This document shows, piece after piece, positions 1 to 5,285 of a stretch of DNA of 6,016 bases. The stretch is from positions 1 through 6,016 of the forward strand of contig JANYFI010000743.1 of the NCBI GenBank assembly GCA_025362765.1. Direction: 5' to 3'. Both the position numbers and the translations under genes were made by a program. The notes under the pieces are model-generated. The model ran no database searches, was not told the DNA's origin, and saw only the letters and a list, made by a program, of their open reading frames with translations. Every line of letters begins with the position of its first letter. The stretch's first letter is position 1. Source of the stretch: Ferruginibacter sp. (GTDB taxonomy: Bacteria; Bacteroidota; Bacteroidia; Chitinophagales; Chitinophagaceae).

Positions 1-1
1 C

Positions 2-259
2 GCCGAAGCGCTGGGAAAAAGAACCGTTAAAGCAACTGACATTTACGGCGGAGATACGCCACAGGAAGCAGCAGCAATATTCATGAATATTTTAAAAGGC
101 GAAGGTACCTGGTCGCAAAATGCGGTAGTACTGGCCAACTCAGCTATGGCACTGCAATGCACAGGCAAATATCCTGATTATGAAACCTGTTATCAACTGG
201 CTGTGGAAAGTTTAGAAAGTGGTAAAGCGCTGGAAATATTAAAAAAAGTATGCGTATAG
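2..259 (+). CDS. trpD: Anthranilate phosphoribosyltransferase, C-terminal end (partial)
   Basis: This is the last 85 codons of trpD, open at the left edge and ending in TAG. TrpD transfers the phosphoribosyl group of PRPP to anthranilate, the second step of tryptophan synthesis, in the cytoplasm. The visible part reads DIYGGDTPQEAA, then ILKGEGT, QNAVVLANSAMAL and finally SLESGKALEILKK. This succession is characteristic of the C-terminal alpha/beta domain of the TrpD family, including the conserved QNAVVLANSA helix and the SGKAL end. The N-terminal helical domain and the PRPP-binding glycine loop lie outside the window. The gene sits 54 bp before trpC and in the same direction, as expected in a trp operon. 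I see no frame damage. The identification is firm even though only about a quarter of the protein is present. Confidence 0.95.
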   Translation, partial: AEALGKRTVKATDIYGGDTPQEAAAIFMNILKGEGTWSQNAVVLANSAMALQCTGKYPDYETCYQLAVESLESGKALEILKKVCV

Positions 260-313
260 TTGCTAAATAAAATAAGGACATTTTAAACAGAAACGAAACA
301 TTAAATGTAGTAA

Positions 314-1171
314 TTGACAATGGAAAATACGTCGGATTTGATTATGTCAGCAGGTCTTTCCCAGGGAGAAGGTATACCAAACATTCTTGACAGAATAATA
401 GCCTACAAAAAGGAGGAAGTTGCCCATGCCAAAACGCAGGTTTCTTTCGATGCGTTAAAAGATACGCCTTTCTATAACCGGCTAACTTTTTCGTTGAAAC
501 AATTTTTGCTGGATGAAACAAAAACCGGCATCATCGCCGAGTTTAAAAGGCAATCGCCGTCTAAAGGAATTATCAATGGCCACGCAGATGTTGTGCAGGT
601 TACGCAGGCGTACACACAATATGGCGCCAGCTGCCTGTCAGTGTTAACAGATCAACATTTTTTCGGCGGTCATAACAATGATCTAATTCAGGCAAGGGTA
701 AATAATATTCCTATTTTACGTAAAGAGTTTATCATCGACGAATACCAGATTGCTGAAGCCAAATCAATAGGAGCGGATGTAATTTTATTAATTGCGGCTT
801 GTCTTACGCCGGCAAGGGTAGAAGAATTGGCGTTGTATGCCAAATCATTGCAACTGGAAGTGTTGCTTGAAATACACCATGAAGAAGAGTTGCGGCATAT
901 TTGTACCGCCACTGAAATTGTAGGAGTTAACAACCGCGACCTTAAAACCTTTACTGTTGATATTAACCGGTCAATTGAACTCAGCAAAAAAATTCCACCC
1001 GATAAAATTAAAATTGCGGAAAGCGGTATTGATCATATCGAAACAATTACTACCTTCAAAAACGCCGGCTTTAAAGGGTTTTTAATTGGGGAAAAATTTA
1101 TGAAACAACCTGATCCTGCGATTGCTTTTGCCCATTTTGTTCAACAACTAAACATCGCGTCTAAAAAATGA
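314..1171 (+). CDS. trpC: Indole-3-glycerol phosphate synthase
   Basis: TrpC closes the ring of 1-(2-carboxyphenylamino)-1-deoxyribulose 5-phosphate to give indole-3-glycerol phosphate, with loss of CO2 and water. It is a soluble single-domain TIM barrel. Numbering from 314, the family's active-site residues are all visible: E76 and K78 in AEFKRQSPSKG, K137 in LRKEF, E186 in LLEIH, N206 in VNNRDL, and E236-S237 in the ESGI phosphate-binding turn, followed by IGEKFM. The start is uncertain. Position 314 is TTG, with in-frame ATGs at 320 and 344; the family usually begins close to NILDRII (residue 23), so the protein has an unusual N-terminal lead of about 11 to 22 residues. ATG 320 or 344 seems likelier than TTG. 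The 3' end overlaps trpF1 by 4 bp (ATGA), which suggests coupled translation. It is a separate protein, not the TrpC-TrpF fusion of enteric bacteria. Confidence 0.96.
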   Translation: MTMENTSDLIMSAGLSQGEGIPNILDRIIAYKKEEVAHAKTQVSFDALKDTPFYNRLTFSLKQFLLDETKTGIIAEFKRQSPSKGIINGHADVVQVTQAYTQYGASCLSVLTDQHFFGGHNNDLIQARVNNIPILRKEFIIDEYQIAEAKSIGADVILLIAACLTPARVEELALYAKSLQLEVLLEIHHEEELRHICTATEIVGVNNRDLKTFTVDINRSIELSKKIPPDKIKIAESGIDHIETITTFKNAGFKGFLIGEKFMKQPDPAIAFAHFVQQLNIASKK

Positions 1172-1794
1172 GAGTAAAAGTCTGTGGAATTACGCAGGAA
1201 GACCAGTTGATTAAATTACCTGAAACGGGCGCAACTTTTGCCGGCCTTATTTTTTATCCCAAATCACCCAGGTACGTACTCCGGCAAATGACTACCAGCC
1301 AGATAAAAAAAGAAACCAAGGTAAATAAAGTAGGCGTTTTTGTAAACGCATCTGTTGAAGAAGTGTTGCACATGGTGGATGAATGCAGGCTGCACATGGT
1401 TCAGTTGCATGGTGATGAAACACCTCGGTATTGCGAAAAAATTGCAGATTATATTTCGGTTGTAAAAGCTTTCCGCATCAGCGATAGTGATAATATTGCC
1501 TGGCGCATAAAAGACTATATGGATGTATGCGACATGTTTATGTTTGATACCGAAGGCGCAGGCTACGGGGGCACCGGTAAAAAATTTGACTGGGATAAAT
1601 TACATGGTGTGGAAGTAGGTAAACCTTATTTTTTAAGTGGCGGAATTGAGCCTGGTGATGGAGAAAAATTAAAAGCGTTTAGTAAAACGCCCGAGGCCAA
1701 AGCGTTGTTTGCAATTGATATCAACAGCCGGTTTGAAGTGGTATCCGGGGTAAAAGACATGGTAAAAATTAAAACATTTATACAAAAATTATAA
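1168..1794 (+). CDS. trpF: Phosphoribosylanthranilate isomerase, first copy
   Basis: TrpF performs the Amadori rearrangement of phosphoribosyl-anthranilate, the step before TrpC. The 208-residue protein has the normal length for a stand-alone TrpF barrel. The general base is C6 in KVCGIT and the general acid is D127 in MFDT; numbering differs slightly from the characterised enzymes (Cys7 and Asp126 in Thermotoga maritima). R35 in SPRYV, the QLHGDE strand (79-84), GGTG plus FDW (134-142), the LSGGI turn (156-160) and IDINSRFE (183-190) complete the family pattern. The usual PGVKD near the C-terminus reads SGVKD here. ATG 1168 overlaps the trpC stop. The gene is followed 16 bp later by a second trpF of similar length and roughly half identical sequence. 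No inactivating change is visible, so both copies could be active. Confidence 0.95.
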   Translation: MRVKVCGITQEDQLIKLPETGATFAGLIFYPKSPRYVLRQMTTSQIKKETKVNKVGVFVNASVEEVLHMVDECRLHMVQLHGDETPRYCEKIADYISVVKAFRISDSDNIAWRIKDYMDVCDMFMFDTEGAGYGGTGKKFDWDKLHGVEVGKPYFLSGGIEPGDGEKLKAFSKTPEAKALFAIDINSRFEVVSGVKDMVKIKTFIQKL

Positions 1795-1810
1795 ACCGAA
1801 AAAATAAACG

Positions 1811-2440
1811 ATGAACATTAAGGTATGTGGTATTACGCAGCTAAAGCAATTGCAACAATTGGACGGACTGAATATTGATTTTGCCGGCTTGATATTTTAT
1901 AAGGAATCGCCCCGCTACGTGGTAGGAAAAATTTCAAAGGAAGAGTTGGAAAAAACAGATTTTGATGTAAAAAAAGTGGGCGTATTTGTAAATGCTGAAT
2001 ACGACGAAATCATCCAGATGGTGGAAGCGTATGGGTTGGATGTAGTACAGTTGCATGGCGATGAATCGCCAGAACTGTGCGAACAACTATCCGATGATGT
2101 AGAAGTGATAAAGGCATTTAGCATTGGTGCTGAAACTGGCTCCATCGATGACCTGGTGGCGGAATATGATGCGGTATGCGATTATTATTTATTTGACACC
2201 AAAGGTAAAAACGGAGAAGTGGGCGGTACGGGTAAACAGTTCGACTGGAAGCTGTTGAAGAAAAGTAAAATAGAAAAGCCTTTCTTTTTAAGCGGCGGCA
2301 TTGGCCTGGAAGATGCGGTTAAAATAAAAGCATTTAAACATCCGGATTTTATCGGCATTGATATAAACAGCAGGTTCGAAAAAGAACCCGGCGTAAAAGA
2401 CATGGCGTTGGTGTTACAATTAAAACAGGCGTTAAAATAA
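1811..2440 (+). CDS. trpF: Phosphoribosylanthranilate isomerase, second copy
   Basis: This is a 209-residue paralogue of the preceding gene, in the same barrel family and with the same expected reaction. The catalytic pair is C6 (KVCGIT) and D129 (LFDT). R35 in SPRYV, QLHGDE (80-85), GGTG (138-141), FDW (144-146), LSGGI (160-164), IDINSRFE (183-190) and PGVKD (193-197) are intact. It keeps the canonical PGVKD where the first copy has SGVKD, so it is at least as conventional. By hand alignment the two copies share about 48-50% of residues, with a short indel before GGTG and another before IDINS. That is too diverged for a recent duplication or an assembly repeat. The start ATG is preceded by an A-rich spacer without a Shine-Dalgarno sequence. 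It is the last gene of the upstream block; nearly 400 bp of non-coding sequence follows. Redundancy or divergence towards another substrate cannot be told apart from sequence. Confidence 0.95.
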   Translation: MNIKVCGITQLKQLQQLDGLNIDFAGLIFYKESPRYVVGKISKEELEKTDFDVKKVGVFVNAEYDEIIQMVEAYGLDVVQLHGDESPELCEQLSDDVEVIKAFSIGAETGSIDDLVAEYDAVCDYYLFDTKGKNGEVGGTGKQFDWKLLKKSKIEKPFFLSGGIGLEDAVKIKAFKHPDFIGIDINSRFEKEPGVKDMALVLQLKQALK

Positions 2441-2649
2441 TTTTTGTCCGGGCTAAGAATCCATGTGGTAAATAGTTGCGTCGCCCTCTTGTACGGCAAA
2501 CCTTTGTTGAACTATTATTGAAGCGAAGATGGATTATTTTAACTGAATAGAAATGATTGTTGTACTTTTTTGAAAATTTTGTTGTGAGAAAAACACTTTT
2601 AAATTGCCTGGGTATTCGGCTAACCGTTATAGGTTGAACTGTTCATGGG

Positions 2650-2764
2650 ATATAAATGCCGTTGACATTTTATGAATCTCCCAGACATTGATAGATTGCC
2701 ATGACTTTTATGAATCGCCTGGCATATTGTGAAGAATCTGGCAAATTATGAATTGCCCTGGCAT
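2650..2764. repeat. Degenerate 19-bp tandem repeat, six units
   Basis: Six consecutive 19-bp units start at 2650 (plus one extra base before the next), 2670, 2689, 2708, 2727 and 2746. The last unit, TTATGAATTGCCCTGGCAT, serves as reference. The 2670 unit matches it at 15 of 19 places, the 2689 unit at 13 and the 2650 unit at 12. The 2708 unit is nearly identical if a one-base shift is allowed, and the 2727 unit matches the 2708 unit at 13 of 19. The best-preserved units (2670, 2708, 2746) are spaced exactly 38 bp apart. Weaker echoes occur upstream, for example AATTGCCTGGG at 2602-2612. The units are contiguous with no unique spacers, so this is an eroded minisatellite-like array and not a CRISPR. 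Function is unknown. Confidence 0.7.
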
Positions 2765-2775
2765 TTATGCCAGGG
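2756..2775. promoter_or_regulatory. Perfect palindrome at the end of the repeat array, possible operator or hairpin
   Basis: CCCTGGCAT (2756-2764) is followed after TT by its exact reverse complement ATGCCAGGG (2767-2775). This gives a 20-bp dyad with 9-bp arms, 63 bp upstream of the acetyltransferase start. The left arm is the 3' half of the last 19-bp repeat unit; the right arm is its inversion. As DNA it could be a binding site for a dimeric regulator. As RNA it could form a 7-bp stem with a 6-nt loop. No T tract follows directly, so it is not an ordinary intrinsic terminator. The regulatory role is inferred; only the symmetry is seen. Confidence 0.45.
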
Positions 2776-2796
2776 AGACAAATAAAAATTTCTCCC
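2773..2796. repeat. Inverted repeat overlapping the palindrome
   Basis: GGGAGA (2773-2778) pairs with TCTCCC (2791-2796) across a 12-nt A-rich loop. Its left arm shares GGG (2773-2775) with the right arm of the preceding palindrome, so as RNA the two hairpins could not form completely at the same time. A six-base stem alone is weak evidence. Confidence 0.35.
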
Positions 2797-2838
2797 GATG
2801 GGCTTTAGCTCTTAACAACAAAGAAACAATTAACAAAT

Positions 2839-3339
2839 ATGGTAACTATACAAACAGCGAAGGAAGAGGATATTCCAACACTGTTGGAAATATACAACGA
2901 CATCATCATTCATACAACGGCGGTATGGCATGAAGAGCCTCATACGCTGGCCATGAGGCAGGAATGGTTTGCCATGAAAAAGGAGCAGGGCTTTCCTATT
3001 TTTACCGCAGTAGAAAATGGAAAAGTGATAGGATTTAGTACTATCGGGCCTTTCAGACCTTGGTTTGGTTACAGGTTTACGGTGGAAAATTCAGTATATG
3101 TGGCGAGTGACAGCCGGGGTAAAAGCGTAGCTAAATTATTAATGCAACCATTAATTGATGCTGCCAAAGAACTAAACCTGCATGCGATTGTTGCAGGGAT
3201 AGAAGCAACCAACGAAGCAAGCATTGCCTTACACGAAAAGTTTGGATTTGTGGAGGTAGCCCATTTTAAAGAAGTGGGATTTAAGTTTAACAGGTGGATG
3301 GATTTGAAGTTTTTGGAGTTGATTATTACAACGGGTTAA
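2839..3339 (+). CDS. GNAT acetyltransferase, phosphinothricin acetyltransferase / MnaT (YncA)-like
   Basis: This 166-residue protein has the full length and pattern of the Pat/Bar/MnaT branch of GNAT N-acetyltransferases, which acetylate the amino group of amino-acid-like substrates (phosphinothricin, methionine sulfoximine or sulfone) using acetyl-CoA. Diagnostic blocks are IYNDIIIHTTAVW (18-30), R40 and WF (43-44), GFPIF (51-55), GYRFTVENSVYV (77-88, with E83), VAGIEATNEASIALHEKFGF (118-137) and VGFKFNRWMDL (146-156). The acetyl-CoA pyrophosphate loop reads RGKSVA (93-98); the family normally has RGxGxG/A, so a glycine is replaced by serine. This may weaken but need not abolish activity. 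The gene lies between trpF2 and trpB with 398 and 272 bp of non-coding DNA on its sides, so it may be its own transcription unit. The true substrate cannot be told from sequence; a tryptophan-pathway compound is possible but unsupported. Confidence 0.88.
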   Translation: MVTIQTAKEEDIPTLLEIYNDIIIHTTAVWHEEPHTLAMRQEWFAMKKEQGFPIFTAVENGKVIGFSTIGPFRPWFGYRFTVENSVYVASDSRGKSVAKLLMQPLIDAAKELNLHAIVAGIEATNEASIALHEKFGFVEVAHFKEVGFKFNRWMDLKFLELIITTG

Positions 3340-3409
3340 GGTTTGGAACTAAAAGTCAGAAAGTACTGGCCGCAATAAAAAAGAAAAAAGTCGAAATTGT
3401 TTTATGATT

Positions 3410-3437
3410 TTCAATTGTCAAACCTTTGCTAATTGAA
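3410..3437. repeat. Inverted repeat with 7-bp arms and 14-nt loop
   Basis: TTCAATT (3410-3416) is the reverse complement of AATTGAA (3431-3437), with 14 nt between them. It lies about 90 bp after the GNAT stop. The arms are pure AT apart from one pair, so it is weak as an RNA terminator; an operator or chance is as likely. Confidence 0.3.
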
Positions 3438-3483
3438 GAGGATGCACAGAGCAAAAAAAGTACAAGTGAGTGACACAACGATG

Positions 3484-3515
3484 TTTTTTTGAAAAACAAT
3501 TGTCTGTCAAAAAAA
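3484..3515. repeat. Inverted repeat with 9-bp arms and 14-nt loop
   Basis: TTTTTTTGA (3484-3492) is the exact reverse complement of TCAAAAAAA (3507-3515), and the 14-nt loop contains the second copy of CAATTGTC. It sits about 100 bp upstream of trpB. The stem is almost all A-T, so thermodynamic stability is low. It could be a regulator site or a curved AT tract near a promoter. No function is assigned. Confidence 0.35.
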
Positions 3516-3578
3516 ATCATTCCGCGTACTAGTGAACTTAAAACAAAATACGAATACAAAATACTGAACCGTTCTAAG

Positions 3579-3586
3579 TTATTTTG
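3579..3586 (+). promoter_or_regulatory. Possible Bacteroidota -7 element before trpB
   Basis: TTATTTTG matches the Bacteroidota -7 consensus TAnnTTTG at all but one defined position and lies 26 bp from the trpB ATG. No convincing -33 TTTG is found at the expected distance, so this is only a candidate. In an AT-rich stretch such a match can occur by chance. Confidence 0.2.
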
Positions 3587-3611
3587 AGGACAAAGGATAA
3601 AATTATAAACG

Positions 3612-4805
3612 ATGACAACAACACAACAAAATAATTTCGCCGTAGATGGACACGGCTACTATGGTGATTTCGGTGGTGCTTTTATTCCCGAAATGTTGTA
3701 TCCCAATGTAAAGCAATTGCAGGATCAATACCTGAAGATTACGCAGGAGCCGGCATTTCAGCAGGAACTGCAACAATTGTTAAGGGATTATGTGGGTCGG
3801 CCAACGCCTTTGTTTTTAGCCGAAAGGCTCAGTGTCAAACATGGCGTGCCTGTTTATTTAAAGCGGGAAGATCTTTGCCATACCGGTGCCCATAAAATAA
3901 ACAATACAGTCGGCCAGATTTTGCTGGCGCAGCGGCTGGGCAAAAAAAGAATCATTGCAGAAACAGGAGCGGGGCAGCATGGTGTTGCAACGGCAACCGT
4001 GTGTGCATTAAAAGGCCTGGAATGCATCGTGTATATGGGTGAAAAGGATATTGAGCGGCAAGCCCCCAACGTTGCAAGGATGCAAATGCTGGGCGCAACG
4101 GTGGTGCCTGCCGTAAGCGGCAGCAAAACGCTGAAAGACGCCACCAACGAAGCGATCCGGGACTGGATTAATAACCCGGTAGATACGCATTATATTATTG
4201 GAAGTGTGGTAGGGCCGCATCCTTACCCGGATATGGTAGCACGTTTTCAAAGTATTATCAGCGAAGAAATAAAAAAACAGTTGCTCGAAAAAACGGGCAG
4301 TGAATTGCCAAGCCATGTGATCGCTTGCGTGGGCGGCGGCAGCAATGCAGCTGGCGCATTTTATCATTTCCTGGATGATCTGTCGGTACAGTTGGTGGCA
4401 GTGGAAGCAGCAGGTTGTGGCATTGACAGTGGCATGAGCGCCGCCACTACACAATTGGGTAAGCCTGGAATTTTACATGGCAGCAAAAGCCTGCTGATGC
4501 AGACGGACGATGGTCAGGTAGTTGAACCACACAGCATTTCAGCAGGACTGGACTATCCCGGTATAGGTCCGTTGCATGCGCATTTATTTAAAACGGGTAG
4601 GGCTACATTTATGAGCGCAACAGATGAACAGGCAATAAAAGCTGCCTTTGAAGTAACACGTACAGAAGGAATTATTCCGGCGCTGGAAACGGCACACGCA
4701 TTTCATATATTGAACGAACTGCAGTTTAGAAAAGACGATGTAGTAGTAATCTGTTTAAGCGGAAGAGGGGATAAGGATTTGTCGACTTACATGAAATATC
4801 TATAA
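3612..4805 (+). CDS. trpB: Tryptophan synthase beta chain
   Basis: TrpB condenses indole with L-serine to tryptophan, using PLP. It works as an alpha2beta2 complex in which indole is channelled from TrpA. At 397 residues it is the usual length. The PLP lysine is K95 in HTGAHKINN. E117 in ETGAGQHG is the equivalent of the catalytic glutamate. GSVVGPHPYP (197-206), the phosphate-binding GGGSNA loop (241-246), HSISAGLDYPGIGP (307-320) and LSGRGDKD (382-389) are all intact. The pattern is that of the ordinary TrpB1 type that pairs with TrpA, not TrpB2. The ATG start gives a normal N-terminus before GYYGDFGGAFIPE. A 272-bp AT-rich gap precedes it, while its stop TAA shares one base with the ATG of the next gene, pointing to coupled translation downstream. 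No defects are visible. Confidence 0.98.
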   Translation: MTTTQQNNFAVDGHGYYGDFGGAFIPEMLYPNVKQLQDQYLKITQEPAFQQELQQLLRDYVGRPTPLFLAERLSVKHGVPVYLKREDLCHTGAHKINNTVGQILLAQRLGKKRIIAETGAGQHGVATATVCALKGLECIVYMGEKDIERQAPNVARMQMLGATVVPAVSGSKTLKDATNEAIRDWINNPVDTHYIIGSVVGPHPYPDMVARFQSIISEEIKKQLLEKTGSELPSHVIACVGGGSNAAGAFYHFLDDLSVQLVAVEAAGCGIDSGMSAATTQLGKPGILHGSKSLLMQTDDGQVVEPHSISAGLDYPGIGPLHAHLFKTGRATFMSATDEQAIKAAFEVTRTEGIIPALETAHAFHILNELQFRKDDVVVICLSGRGDKDLSTYMKYL

Positions 4806-5281
4806 TGGATAACAGGGAAAACAACGTAACCATCATTCCTTTTAAAAATGATTTTGCGGACGACTTTGCAGCACTAAATAAGGCCTGGCTCAAAAAATAT
4901 TTTGAAGTAGAACCGATGGATGAAAAAATGCTGGGTAACCCAAAATTGCATTACATTGATGAAGGCGGGTTTATTTATTTTGCCACATTCAATAATAACA
5001 TTGCCGGTACCATTGCCTTATTAAAAGTATCGGATAAAATTTTTGAGCTGTCGAAAATGGCAGTAGATGAAAAGTACCAGGGAAAAGGTATTGGCAGTAA
5101 AATGATTGACCATTGTTTGCAGGAAGCTAAAAAAATGAATCTTGAAAAAGTGATTTTGTATTCCAATACCGGTTTGCTGCCAGCTATTCATCTGTATGAA
5201 AAATTTGGATTTAAACCCGTGGCCGATTTTACCTCAGAATATAAACGGGCCGATATTAAAATGGAATTAGCATTAAAATAG
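4805..5281 (+). CDS. GNAT-family N-acetyltransferase between trpB and trpA
   Basis: This is a 158-residue GNAT-fold protein. The acetyl-CoA site is canonical: strand and helix motif A reads ELSKMAVDEKYQGKGIG (81-97), with QGKGIG as the pyrophosphate loop, and the C-terminal part has LYSNTGLLPAIHLYEKFGF (118-136), typical of motif B. The N-terminal part contains NKAWLKKYFEVEP and GGFIYFA, which I take as the substrate-side region; it differs from the first GNAT gene, so this is not a duplicate of it. The start overlaps the trpB stop by 1 bp (TAATG) and the stop is 4 bp from trpA, so the protein is almost certainly made in fixed association with tryptophan synthase subunits. The substrate is unknown. 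Possible targets are amino acids, pathway amines or a protein N-terminus or lysine; none is shown by the sequence. Confidence 0.87.
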   Translation: MDNRENNVTIIPFKNDFADDFAALNKAWLKKYFEVEPMDEKMLGNPKLHYIDEGGFIYFATFNNNIAGTIALLKVSDKIFELSKMAVDEKYQGKGIGSKMIDHCLQEAKKMNLEKVILYSNTGLLPAIHLYEKFGFKPVADFTSEYKRADIKMELALK

Positions 5282-5285
5282 TATT

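Larger units (their letters stand above)
2441..2838. other. Non-coding region between trpF2 and the first acetyltransferase gene
   Basis: This 398-bp stretch has no convincing gene. The first part (2441-2600) holds nothing I can name. On the minus strand 2455-2532 reads as a short open stretch (QQRFAVQEGDATIYHMDS then stop) with no good start, which looks like the edge of a dispersed or decayed sequence rather than a gene. I see no strong hairpin followed by a T tract after trpF2, so a terminator there is not supported. The second part (about 2598-2796) carries a degenerate 19-bp tandem array, a perfect palindrome and an overlapping inverted repeat, listed separately. The final 40 bp before the start codon are A-rich (AACAACAAAGAAACAATTAAC), a usual context for Bacteroidota translation starts. 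Confidence 0.6.
3340..3611. other. AT-rich non-coding region upstream of trpB, likely holding a promoter
   Basis: This 272-bp region has no credible gene. It is strongly AT-rich and contains two inverted repeats (listed separately) plus a direct repeat of CAATTGTC at 3412-3419 and 3497-3504. Its length, composition and place at the break between the two compact halves of the operon suggest a separate promoter for trpB, the second GNAT gene and trpA. That is inference. The last 12 bases before the trpB start are A-rich and lack a Shine-Dalgarno site. Confidence 0.55.

Noticed and set aside
688..987. A 99-codon minus-strand frame
   Set aside because: It is fully inside trpC and Ser-rich without any motif; it is a shadow of the sense coding sequence.
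1168..2440. The two trpF genes as an assembly duplication or as one TrpF plus a HisA/PriA-type enzyme
   Set aside because: They differ at about half of all residues, so it is not an assembly repeat. Both show TrpF-specific KVCGIT, QLHGDE and GGTG..FDW blocks rather than HisA patterns.
2441..2480. Intrinsic terminator after trpF2
   Set aside because: There is no stable GC-rich hairpin followed by a T tract. The T run at 2441-2445 directly follows the stop codon without a stem.
2185..2499. A 104-codon minus-strand frame crossing the end of trpF2
   Set aside because: Most of it is antisense to conserved TrpF motifs, and the rest has no recognisable domain.
2650..2764. The 19-bp repeat array as a CRISPR
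   Set aside because: Units are contiguous and degenerate, there are no unique spacers of regular length, and no cas gene is in the window.
2748..2933. A 61-codon + strand frame upstream of and overlapping the first GNAT gene, considered as a leader peptide or small gene
   Set aside because: It begins inside the repeat-palindrome block, overlaps the well-supported GNAT start in another frame, and has one Trp codon rather than a run, so it does not look like a Trp attenuation leader.
4008..4454. A 148-codon minus-strand frame
   Set aside because: It lies entirely within trpB, whose protein is conserved throughout. The Cys/His-rich translation is typical of an antisense shadow frame.
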